Assembly: GCA_903887655.1 (NCBI GenBank)
Contig: CAISQQ010000138.1
Location: forward strand, 1-5,889
Direction of reading: 5' to 3'
Length of the DNA: 5,889 bases
Origin: an uncultured Burkholderiales bacterium
GTDB taxonomy: Bacteria > Pseudomonadota > Gammaproteobacteria > Burkholderiales > Burkholderiaceae_C
The translations under genes were made by a program, and so were the position numbers. Shown here in pieces: positions 1 through 5,636 of this stretch; position 1 is the first letter of the stretch; each line of letters opens with the position of its first letter. The notes beneath the pieces are model-generated. The model was given only the letters and a program-made list of their open reading frames with translations. It was not told the DNA's origin and did not search any database.

Positions 1-31
1 AACTCTTTCAATCGATGCCACGATAAACACA

Positions 32-108
32 TGGCAGGGGAGGAAGGACTCGAACCCTCGCATGCCGGAATCAAAATCCGGTGCCTTGACCAACTTGGCG
101 ACTCCCCT
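32..108 (-). tRNA. tRNA-Gln (anticodon UUG), complete with encoded CCA
   Basis: The minus strand folds into a full 77-nt cloverleaf. The acceptor stem pairs AGGGGAG with CTCCCCT. The D stem is GCC/GGC, the anticodon stem CCGGA/TCCGG carries the loop TTTTGAT, and the T arm contains TTCGAGT. The anticodon TTG lies at positions 74-72, so the tRNA reads CAA and, by wobble, CAG. The discriminator base is G and the 3' CCA is encoded (34-32). The first pair is a weak A1-U72; a weak first pair and G73 are known features that glutaminyl-tRNA synthetase favours. It lies 32 nt beyond the ispE stop on the same strand, so it may be processed from the lolB-ispE transcript. In related bacteria prs usually follows this tRNA, but only 31 nt of flank are visible here. 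Confidence 0.97.
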
Positions 109-112
109 ACAC

Positions 113-139
113 GGCTTTAGAGCGCAAAGCTCCAAAGCC
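113..139 (-). other. Stem-loop between ispE stop and tRNA-Gln
   Basis: GGCTTT (113-118) pairs with AAAGCC (134-139), and GAGC (120-123) pairs with GCTC (129-132). There is one A/C mismatch between the two helices and a 5-nt loop. The hairpin begins one base after the ispE stop codon and ends four bases before the mature tRNA 5' end, so it fills nearly the whole spacer. No run of T follows on the minus strand, which argues against a classical intrinsic terminator. It could protect the ispE mRNA 3' end or mark a processing site that separates ispE mRNA from tRNA. The structure is seen in the sequence; the role is inferred. Confidence 0.5.
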
Positions 140-140
140 T

Positions 141-986
141 TTAATCATCGCAGAGTGCCCACCCAAGTAGGGGATGGGCCTCCAAATTGCTACAAATCTT
201 GCATTGCCAGTGAGGCGGCATTTTAGGCGCCTCCATGACTCGATCTAACTTGGCAAACACAGCGCTTCCTGAACCTGTCATTCTGGGCGCGAGCCCCATG
301 GCTTTTAAAAAAGACAAGGACTCTTGCACATCGGGACACAAGGCTGCAGCCACCGGTTGCAGATCATTGTGACCAAACTCAAAGATCTGCGTAGCAAAGT
401 CGGATATTGTAGCAGTTTTCGTGGCCCTCTCCAATGAGGGGTCGCTGAAAATGCGCCCAGTCTCAAGGCCCTGTGGGGGTTTCACCACCAAAAATTGAGC
501 GCTGGGGATCTCGATGGGTGTCATTTTCTCCCCAATGCCCTCCACCCATGCGTTTCGGCCGTGGAGAAAAAAAGGCACATCCGCACCGAGCTCAAGACCC
601 AGGGGCAGGAGCTTGGAGAGTGGCCAATTCAGCCCCCACAGGCGGTTGAGTGCCAGCAAGGTGCTCGCCGCATCCGAGGATCCTCCACCCATGCCGGCTT
701 GTGAGGGGATGCGTTTTTCAACGCTGATGGTGGCCCCTCTCGTGACTTGAGCGCTGCGCTGGAGCAGTCGGGCCGCGCGCACAATCAAATCATCGCGGGG
801 CAAGGCCTCCGACAAGTCGATGCGCTCGATGTGCTCGCGCTCACTGAGCTCAAAATGCAGCACATCGGCCCAGTCGATGAGCATGAAGACCGATTGGAGC
901 AAATGGTATCCATCGGCACGCCGGGCGTTGATGTGCAAAAACAAATTGAGTTTGGCCGGTGCTAAAACGTCGCTGAGCAGTTTCAT
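141..986 (-). CDS. ispE: 4-diphosphocytidyl-2-C-methyl-D-erythritol kinase (IspE), 281 aa
   Basis: IspE is the cytosolic GHMP-family kinase that uses ATP to phosphorylate the 2-hydroxyl of CDP-methylerythritol, the fourth step of the MEP route to isopentenyl diphosphate. The N-terminal PAKLNLFLHI motif (residues 10-19) carries the expected catalytic Lys12. The ATP-binding glycine loop AGMGGGSSDAAS spans 97-108. LGADVPFF (133-140) holds the catalytic Asp136. The third GHMP motif MTGSGSAVF spans 236-244, and NDLQPV (207-212) is also typical. At 281 aa the length matches the family (about 280-290). The ATG at 986 is chosen because family homology starts just after it. The frame stays open upstream to 1166, but that part lies inside lolB and would add 60 unrelated residues. 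It starts 13 nt after the lolB stop with no clear ribosome-binding site, so translational coupling to lolB is likely. The TAA stop is at 143-141. Confidence 0.95.
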   Translation of the reverse strand: MKLLSDVLAPAKLNLFLHINARRADGYHLLQSVFMLIDWADVLHFELSEREHIERIDLSEALPRDDLIVRAARLLQRSAQVTRGATISVEKRIPSQAGMGGGSSDAASTLLALNRLWGLNWPLSKLLPLGLELGADVPFFLHGRNAWVEGIGEKMTPIEIPSAQFLVVKPPQGLETGRIFSDPSLERATKTATISDFATQIFEFGHNDLQPVAAALCPDVQESLSFLKAMGLAPRMTGSGSAVFAKLDRVMEAPKMPPHWQCKICSNLEAHPLLGWALCDD

Positions 987-999
987 GGGTTGGCCCGCA

Positions 1000-1632
1000 T
1001 CAAGGGTTGGGGGAGCGGGTGATTTTAAAATCAACCACCGGCAAAGGCTCGACACGTTGGGCCCAGAAGATCTCGGGCGTGGGCTTTGAAAAACGCCACC
1101 CTGGCATCTCAACGGCTTGTCCTTGAAGCCAAGCGAGCAGGGTTTGGCTTGGAACGGGGGTGCCAAGCCACTGGGCCATCAAGGCGTCCAGGCTGTCAAA
1201 GGACTGCACACGGGGTTTTAATTGAGCGCTCTCAATCGTGGCGGGTAGCTCGGCGCCCGCCCAGGTGATGACGGCCAAAGTGGCGCCGAGGGGCCCCAAA
1301 ACACGCAACTCGCCCTCGTCAAGACGGGTATCGAGTTCAAAGTCGCTGGCGATGTGCACGGCTGGGGTGGTCTTCACGTCCACTTGAAGTCGACCCGACC
1401 AGTGCAGCTCGGACTCGGCCGCGTTGGCCTCCGAGTTGGCGGCTGAGTTGGCGCCGGGGTTGGGGTGGTGTGAGTCCACTCCGGGTGGCGCTTTGAAAGG
1501 GGCGCAAGCCACCACGAGTGCCAACGCGCTCACGGCGCACAGCGCTTGGAGTCGGCGCTCGGTGGTGTTCCCGCTCGTGTTCCCGCACGTGTTTGTGCGC
1601 GTGTTTCTGCGCGTGAGCTGGGGTGCCCGCAT
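1000..1632 (-). CDS. lolB: Outer-membrane lipoprotein insertion protein LolB, 210 aa
   Basis: LolB is itself an outer-membrane lipoprotein; it accepts lipoproteins from periplasmic LolA and inserts them into the inner leaflet. With the ATG at 1632 the protein has a long basic n-region, a hydrophobic segment (residues 29-42) and a lipobox VVAC with the acylated Cys43. The residue after Cys is Ala, not an inner-membrane retention Asp. A low-complexity linker (51-75) leads to the LolB fold, with LHWSGRLQV (76-84), GPLGATLAVITW (113-124) and the helical FDSLDALMAQWLG (145-157). Mature length is about 168 aa, slightly short for the family (about 185 in E. coli). The frame also allows a TTG start at 1689 (229 aa) whose codon overlaps the upstream TPR stop as TTGA. 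I prefer the ATG, but neither start has a Shine-Dalgarno, so the start is uncertain. The assignment as LolB is supported by the position just upstream of ispE. Confidence 0.88.
   Translation of the reverse strand: MRAPQLTRRNTRTNTCGNTSGNTTERRLQALCAVSALALVVACAPFKAPPGVDSHHPNPGANSAANSEANAAESELHWSGRLQVDVKTTPAVHIASDFELDTRLDEGELRVLGPLGATLAVITWAGAELPATIESAQLKPRVQSFDSLDALMAQWLGTPVPSQTLLAWLQGQAVEMPGWRFSKPTPEIFWAQRVEPLPVVDFKITRSPNP
1423..1470. repeat. Degenerate 12-bp tandem repeat in lolB (post-Cys linker)
   Basis: About four copies of a 12-bp unit begin with GTTGG on the plus strand: GTTGGCCTCCGA (1423), GTTGGCGGCTGA (1435), GTTGGCGCCGGG (1447) and a weaker GTTGGGGTGGTG (1459). The period is a multiple of three, so the frame is kept. 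In LolB the repeat encodes a linker with Asn at every fourth residue (N58, N62, N66, N70), mostly in the context Ala-Asn. It lies between the lipidated Cys43 and the folded domain, where a flexible spacer is tolerated. Confidence 0.75.
1565..1612. repeat. 12-bp tandem repeat, four copies, in the lolB signal-peptide n-region
   Basis: Four contiguous 12-bp units start at 1565, 1577, 1589 and 1601: GTGTTCCCGCTC, GTGTTCCCGCAC, GTGTTTGTGCGC and GTGTTTCTGCGC. On the minus strand they encode Asn-Thr pairs at residues 10, 14, 18 and 22 of the ATG-initiated LolB, giving a tetrapeptide NTxx repeat. The first and second copies differ at one position and the third and fourth at one, suggesting two rounds of duplication. 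The repeat lengthens the n-region of the signal peptide. No usable start codon lies between it and the hydrophobic core, so it must be translated if LolB is made. Confidence 0.85.
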
Positions 1633-1685
1633 GAGTTGTGGCGTGATGGCGTGAGAGCGCAATGGTGGACGTCTGGAGACCGCGC

Positions 1686-3656
1686 TCAAGGTGGCGTGGT
1701 CTTGATGCCCAAGCGCTTGATGGTTTCGTTGAGGACATCGCTGTTGGTGGGGGTTTTTTGTGCCTCCGCCACCAAGGACGAGGCCTCAGTTTTGAGTCCC
1801 AGCGAGACCATCACCTCGGCCAAGTGCGCGGCAATGTCGCTGTCGGCGCGCAAGCTGTAGGCTTTCTTCAAAATCGCCAAGGCGTCTTTCAGGTGTCCCA
1901 GGCGAAACTCCACCCAACCCAAGCTGTCCATGATGAAGGGGTCCTCAGGCGCCATTTCTAGGGCCTTGACGATGAGGGTTTTGGCTTGGGGCAACTTCAA
2001 AGCGCGGTCGGCCAAGGCGTACCCCCAAGCGTTGAAAGCGGCGTAGTACGTGGGGGTTCGGGTGGTGAGGGCTTGCAGGGTCTTCTCCATGGCCTCCAAG
2101 CGGTTGATCTTTTCATAGGCCATGCCCAGCTCGTACATCAAGTCGTCGTCGAGGGGGCGCTCGGCCGCGGCTTTTTCCAGCAGCTCCAGGGCCAAATCAA
2201 AGCGACTTTGATCGCGTGCGATTTGAACCATGGCCAAGACGCGTCGTCGCGACGCCTCCGGGGTGTTGTTGGGCAGCGCGTTCACCAAATCCAAAGCTTC
2301 TTTGGGTTGTCCTTTTTTGTTGAGCACCAGGGCTTTTTGGATTTGCGCGTTGACCATCAAATTGGGGTCGTCGATCTTGGCGAGCCACTGTAAGCTCTCG
2401 TTGAGTTCACCGCGTTTGGAGGCCGATTGCGCGAGCCCCAAGTAGGCCTGCGCTTTTTCACGAGAGGGCAGCGGTTGTTGCTCGGTGTCCAAGGAGAGGT
2501 AATGCAACCAATGGCTCCTGGCTTGGTTGTCGAATCCTTTGTCGGCATAGGCGCTGCCCAAAAACAGCCATGCCGATGCAAAGTTCGGGTGCTCTTGGGT
2601 CAGTTGTGTGAGGGCTTGAATGCCTTCGCTCATGCGCTCGGCCTCTAACAAGACGCGTGCATAGGCAAACACCACTTCTTCAGGATAGGGGTTGGGTTTT
2701 TGTGCCATCAATGGCGTTAAAAAACTCTCGGCGTCGCTTTGACGCTGTTCCATGAGGCCCAGCGCCAACCACAAGGGCTCGAGTGCCATGGGGTTCAATT
2801 GGTGGGCTTTGATGCCCGACTTGAGTGCCTCTTGAGGTTCCTGGGCAATGAGGTGCATTTGTCCCAGTGTCGACCACACCACGGCGCCCAGCGTTTTGGA
2901 GCTCTTGAAAGGCTCCAAGGCCGCTTGCAAGACCAGCACGGCTTGGTGTTTATTGGACGACCTCGCAAACGACCTGGGCAAGGATTTGATGGTGTCAGCG
3001 AGTTCGCCCTTGGGGGTGAGGCTGAGCAGCTTCTCCAGGCTTTGTTGGGCGTCGGACAAGCGGTTCAAGGCGATGAAAATTTGCAGACTGAACTCGTGAG
3101 CGGCCAAGGACTTGGGGTGAGCGACGCGCCACGATTGGGTGACTTCGAGAGCGGCGTCGGCCGAATGCGATTGCAGAGCAATTTCCACGCTTCGCTCAAA
3201 GAGCTTTTCATCGCCTGATTTTTTGGCCACATCCAGCAGCAAGGTAAGCCCCGTGAGGGCTTGTCCCTCGTTGATATTCATCTCGCCCAGCAGCAACTCA
3301 AACATCCACTGTGCATTCAATGCCGAGTTGGAGACTTCGGGACTTGCAGCACGGGGTGCTTCGGGGTCGGCGAGGTCGGAATTCTTCTTGGGCTCAGCGC
3401 TGACTTGCGCCCAGTGACTTGAGGCCACAACGGCTTGCGAGTTCTCGCGGTGCTGCCCGCCCGAGCTGTGGTTGAGAGCGGCTGGACTCGCATGAGCTTG
3501 GCAGGCATCGGTTCCGACCAAGCCCCAGGCAAGACCGAGCGACAAGCCCATGCTCAGCACCGTGTGGCGAGCTTTGCGTGTGGGCACCCCTAAAACGACC
3601 CTTTTGGGCTCCAGTGGGGTCCTCAAGAGGAAGGGCATGCAGAGATAAGGATTCAT
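1686..3656 (-). CDS. Exported tetratricopeptide-repeat protein, LbcA-like by synteny, 656 aa
   Basis: This is a large, mostly alpha-helical protein of tandem TPR hairpins, a scaffold for protein-protein contact. Near the N-terminus a basic stretch (19-31) and a hydrophobic segment (33-48) suggest a signal peptide. Likely cleavage is after AHA (54-56); Cys52 follows TDA, a poor lipobox, so lipidation is doubtful. A polar low-complexity region (57-110) leads to helical repeats. TPR-like units are clearest at 255-288, 360-390, 401-430, 435-462, 505-533, 539-570 and 573-602. The C-terminal stretch with FNAWGYALADR (541-551) and DSLGWVEFRLG (577-587) is the signature end of the TPR proteins found next to lolB in proteobacteria. 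In Pseudomonas aeruginosa the gene in this place (PA4667) encodes LbcA, a lipoprotein partner of the periplasmic protease CtpA. Orthology here is inferred from gene order and the C-terminal pattern. Start alternatives are Met7 (3638) and Met36 (3551). The TGA stop overlaps the alternative TTG of lolB. Confidence 0.85.
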   Translation of the reverse strand: MNPYLCMPFLLRTPLEPKRVVLGVPTRKARHTVLSMGLSLGLAWGLVGTDACQAHASPAALNHSSGGQHRENSQAVVASSHWAQVSAEPKKNSDLADPEAPRAASPEVSNSALNAQWMFELLLGEMNINEGQALTGLTLLLDVAKKSGDEKLFERSVEIALQSHSADAALEVTQSWRVAHPKSLAAHEFSLQIFIALNRLSDAQQSLEKLLSLTPKGELADTIKSLPRSFARSSNKHQAVLVLQAALEPFKSSKTLGAVVWSTLGQMHLIAQEPQEALKSGIKAHQLNPMALEPLWLALGLMEQRQSDAESFLTPLMAQKPNPYPEEVVFAYARVLLEAERMSEGIQALTQLTQEHPNFASAWLFLGSAYADKGFDNQARSHWLHYLSLDTEQQPLPSREKAQAYLGLAQSASKRGELNESLQWLAKIDDPNLMVNAQIQKALVLNKKGQPKEALDLVNALPNNTPEASRRRVLAMVQIARDQSRFDLALELLEKAAAERPLDDDLMYELGMAYEKINRLEAMEKTLQALTTRTPTYYAAFNAWGYALADRALKLPQAKTLIVKALEMAPEDPFIMDSLGWVEFRLGHLKDALAILKKAYSLRADSDIAAHLAEVMVSLGLKTEASSLVAEAQKTPTNSDVLNETIKRLGIKTTPP

Positions 3657-3663
3657 GGCGTGG

Positions 3664-3691
3664 ATGATAATGCCAACTTTAGAGTTTTGAA
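3664..3691 (-). promoter_or_regulatory. Possible promoter for the TPR-lolB-ispE unit
   Basis: On the minus strand, TTCAAA (3691-3686) is separated by 16 bp from TATCAT (3669-3664). These match the sigma-70 consensus at 4/6 and 5/6. Transcription would start at about 3657, directly next to the annotated ATG at 3656, so either the message is leaderless or Met7 (3638) is the true start. The spacer between the divergent genes is only 41 bp, which leaves little other room. This is a pattern match by eye only. Confidence 0.3.
3666..3671 (+). promoter_or_regulatory. Possible -10 element for mutM-mutY
   Basis: GATAAT matches the sigma-70 -10 consensus at 5/6. A start near 3678 would give mutM a leader of about 20 nt. 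I see no acceptable -35 at 15-18 bp upstream, where the sequence is the start of the TPR gene. It overlaps the proposed minus-strand -10 by four bases. Confidence 0.25.
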
Positions 3692-3697
3692 AAGACC

Positions 3698-4513
3698 ATG
3701 CCAGAATTACCCGAAGTTGAAATCACCCGGCAAAGCTTTGCCCAGGCGATCACTGGTGCGGTGATCCATCGTGTGAATTTGGGCAAAGCGCTGCGCTGGC
3801 CATTGGGCTGTGAGGCCAGTGTTTTGCAAGGCCAGCGGGTGTTGGGGGTGAGGCGACGGGCCAAGTATTTGCTGGTGGATTTGAGTGAAGGCTTGCTTTT
3901 GGTGCATTTGGGCATGTCAGGATCCTTGCGATTTGCCAAGCACTTGCCTGAGGCCGGGGTTCACGACCATTTTGAGATGCACACCAGTCTTGGCATTTTG
4001 CGACTCAAAGACCCCAGGCGCTTTGGGGCGGTGGTTTTTGCCAGGTCGCAGTCAGACGCGGCGGCGCAAAAATTACTGGCTCACTTGGGGCCAGAGCCCT
4101 TGGAGGAGAACTTCACGACGGCCTATTTCAAGCAGGCCCTTTGCGGAAAAACCGCTGCCATCAAAACGGTCTTGCTCGACGCGGGTGTGGTGGTGGGGGT
4201 TGGGAACATTTATGCCAATGAGGCCTTGTTTTTGGCCCACATTCACCCCAAGGTGGCGGCGGGCAAACTCTCCAAGCCACGCGTGGACAAACTGCGCGAA
4301 GCCATCCAGCGCGTTTTGCAGCGCGCACTCGCTGTGGGTGGCAGCACGCTCAAAGATTTCTCCAGCGCGGCCGGTCAAGAGGGGTACTTTCAGCTCGAGA
4401 TGATGGTCTATGACCGCGCCGGTGAACCCTGCCGGGTCTGTCAAAGCGCAGTGCGCTCCATGCGGCAAGGCCAGCGCTCGACTTTTTATTGCCCCACATG
4501 CCAAAAGCGCTAA
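3698..4513 (+). CDS. mutM: Formamidopyrimidine-DNA glycosylase (Fpg/MutM), 271 aa
   Basis: MutM is a bifunctional DNA glycosylase/AP lyase that excises 8-oxoguanine (opposite C) and formamidopyrimidines, the first repair step of the GO system. The mature N-terminus PELPEVE (residues 2-8) supplies the catalytic Pro2, which forms the Schiff base, and Glu3. RRAKYLL (53-59) holds the conserved Lys56. The residues that fill the gap left by the flipped base are present: Met73 in LGMSGS, and Arg108 and Phe109 in DPRRFG. VGVGNIYANE (166-175) is the helix-two-turn-helix motif with Asn170. The C-terminal zinc finger has Cys245, Cys248, Cys265 and Cys268, with Arg260 in QRSTFYC. The length matches E. 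coli Fpg (269 aa), and all key residues are intact. It starts 41 bp from the divergent TPR gene with only a weak GAAAAG upstream, and its last 16 nt overlap mutY. Confidence 0.97.
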   Translation: MPELPEVEITRQSFAQAITGAVIHRVNLGKALRWPLGCEASVLQGQRVLGVRRRAKYLLVDLSEGLLLVHLGMSGSLRFAKHLPEAGVHDHFEMHTSLGILRLKDPRRFGAVVFARSQSDAAAQKLLAHLGPEPLEENFTTAYFKQALCGKTAAIKTVLLDAGVVVGVGNIYANEALFLAHIHPKVAAGKLSKPRVDKLREAIQRVLQRALAVGGSTLKDFSSAAGQEGYFQLEMMVYDRAGEPCRVCQSAVRSMRQGQRSTFYCPTCQKR

Positions 4514-5613
4514 AAACCGCCCTCGCTGTGCCAGCGCGCAGTGCATTGCCCCAAGACTTTGCCAAGACCTTGGTGGCTTGGCAAAAGCTTCACGGTCGCC
4601 ACGACCTGCCTTGGCAAGAGAGGCTGGAGGCTTACCCCGTGTGGCTATCGGAAGTGATGCTGCAGCAAACCCAGGTGAGCACGGTGAAGCTTTATTTTCA
4701 GGCCTTCATGGCGCGTTTCCCCCGGGTCGAAGACCTCGCCCGTGCCCCCATCGATGAGGTGCTCTCGCTGTGGTCGGGCTTGGGTTATTACACGCGCGCG
4801 CGCAATTTGCACCGCTGCGCGATGGCGGTCACCCAAGAGCATGGGGGCGTGTTTCCACAAGAGATGAATGCCTTGATGGCCTTGCCGGGTATTGGTGAGT
4901 CAACGGCGGCGGCCATTGCCTCGCTGTGCTTTCAACAGCGCTGCGCCATCACCGATGGCAATGTGAGGCGAGTGATCGCTCGAGTCCTGGCCTTTGAGGG
5001 CGATTTGGCGCAAAGTGCCAGCGTGAAGTGGCTCGCTCAGGTCGCGAAGGCGCTCTTGCCCGAGAAAGCGCAGAGCATGCCCACCTACACCCAAGGCATC
5101 ATGGATCTGGGGGCCACGGTGTGCAAGCCCAAGGTCCCCCGCTGCGAGGTCTGCCCGATGGCGAACATTTGTGAGGCCAAGCGCCAAGGCTTGGTGGACC
5201 AGATCCCTTACAAAAGCAAAAAAATCAAACGCACCGCTCTGGCGCTTTATTGGCTCATCGCGCAAAACCCCCGGGGTGAAGTGTTGGGCTTCAAACGGCC
5301 CGAACAAGGCATTTGGGCGGGACTTTACGGATTTGCTGAGTTTGACAGCGAAGCGGCCTTGCTCACAGCCGTCTCGCCTTGGTTGTCCAAGAAGAGGGAG
5401 CAGTCTGCAGCCCCGCGCCGAGCGTTGACTGCGCCAAGACCCCTCGACGTGGTGCAGCATGAGCTCACCCACAAGTCCTTGCGCATTCACCCTTTTTATT
5501 GGCAAGCGCCCGAGGGGTTTGACTGGCCTGGGCACGAGTGGCGTGAACCTTCAGCTTGGTCCCAGATGGGGTTGGCGCGACCCGTGGAGGATCTCTTGCG
5601 CGCGCTCCTCTAA
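4498..5613 (+). CDS. mutY: Adenine DNA glycosylase MutY, 371 aa
   Basis: MutY removes adenine mispaired with 8-oxoguanine, preventing G-to-T transversions after MutM has failed to act. The catalytic Glu52 sits in WLSEVMLQQTQV (49-60), and GLGYYTRARNL (95-105) follows. The helix-hairpin-helix LPGIGESTAAAIA spans 129-141, and Asp153 lies in ITDGNVRRVIAR (151-162). The [4Fe-4S] loop has the exact C-x6-C-x2-C-x5-C spacing (Cys209, 216, 219, 225). The C-terminal NUDIX-like domain (about 245-371) recognises 8-oxoG; its H-x-L-T-H stretch (321-325) stands where E. coli has the F-S-H loop. The hairpin has Glu133 where E. coli has Arg. The ATG at 4498 overlaps the end of mutM by 16 nt, pointing to translational coupling. 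A TTG at 4489 would add three residues and is less likely. Length is close to the family norm (350-380). Confidence 0.96.
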   Translation: MPKALKTALAVPARSALPQDFAKTLVAWQKLHGRHDLPWQERLEAYPVWLSEVMLQQTQVSTVKLYFQAFMARFPRVEDLARAPIDEVLSLWSGLGYYTRARNLHRCAMAVTQEHGGVFPQEMNALMALPGIGESTAAAIASLCFQQRCAITDGNVRRVIARVLAFEGDLAQSASVKWLAQVAKALLPEKAQSMPTYTQGIMDLGATVCKPKVPRCEVCPMANICEAKRQGLVDQIPYKSKKIKRTALALYWLIAQNPRGEVLGFKRPEQGIWAGLYGFAEFDSEAALLTAVSPWLSKKREQSAAPRRALTAPRPLDVVQHELTHKSLRIHPFYWQAPEGFDWPGHEWREPSAWSQMGLARPVEDLLRALL

Positions 5614-5622
5614 GGGTCTCTT

Positions 5623-5636
5623 GGGCGCAAACGCCC
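5623..5636. terminator. Small GC hairpin between convergent mutY and rapZ
   Basis: GGGCG (5623-5627) pairs with CGCCC (5632-5636) around a CAAA loop. It fills most of the 23-nt gap between the mutY and rapZ stops. An alternative, mutually exclusive hairpin (GCCC at 5633-5636 with GGGC at 5640-5643) overlaps it. There is no T tract on either strand, so intrinsic termination in either direction is uncertain. It may instead limit read-through or protect 3' ends. Confidence 0.3.

Noticed and set aside
1..31. Search for a terminator or the prs promoter downstream of tRNA-Gln
   Set aside because: Only 31 nt are present, with no hairpin plus T tract and no convincing promoter hexamers.
987..1166. 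60-residue N-terminal extension of IspE
   Set aside because: It lies inside lolB in another frame and is not part of the GHMP kinase fold; family similarity begins at the ATG at 986.
1423..1612. Tandem repeats considered as a CRISPR array or operator iterons
   Set aside because: Units are only 12 bp, contiguous without spacers, in frame with lolB and degenerate at codon level, which fits coding tandem repeats.
1337..1738. Minus-strand frame of 133 codons overlapping lolB, His/Arg rich
   Set aside because: It reads the same lolB 12-bp repeat in another frame and spans the TPR/lolB junction; the low-complexity composition comes from the repeat.
2739..3218. Open plus-strand frame of 159 codons inside the TPR gene
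   Set aside because: Antisense shadow of the TPR coding frame; the residue composition (Gln, Gly, Leu and His rich) is typical of a complementary-strand reading, with no motif.
4073..4546. Open minus-strand frame of 157 codons across the mutM end and mutY start
   Set aside because: Antisense to mutM, including its zinc finger; no domain, and no promoter or ribosome-binding site that I can see.
4900..5535. Open minus-strand frame of 211 codons inside mutY
   Set aside because: It is wholly antisense to a gene with all catalytic and Fe-S motifs intact. Its translation has no recognisable domain, and such frames are common opposite GC-rich coding DNA.
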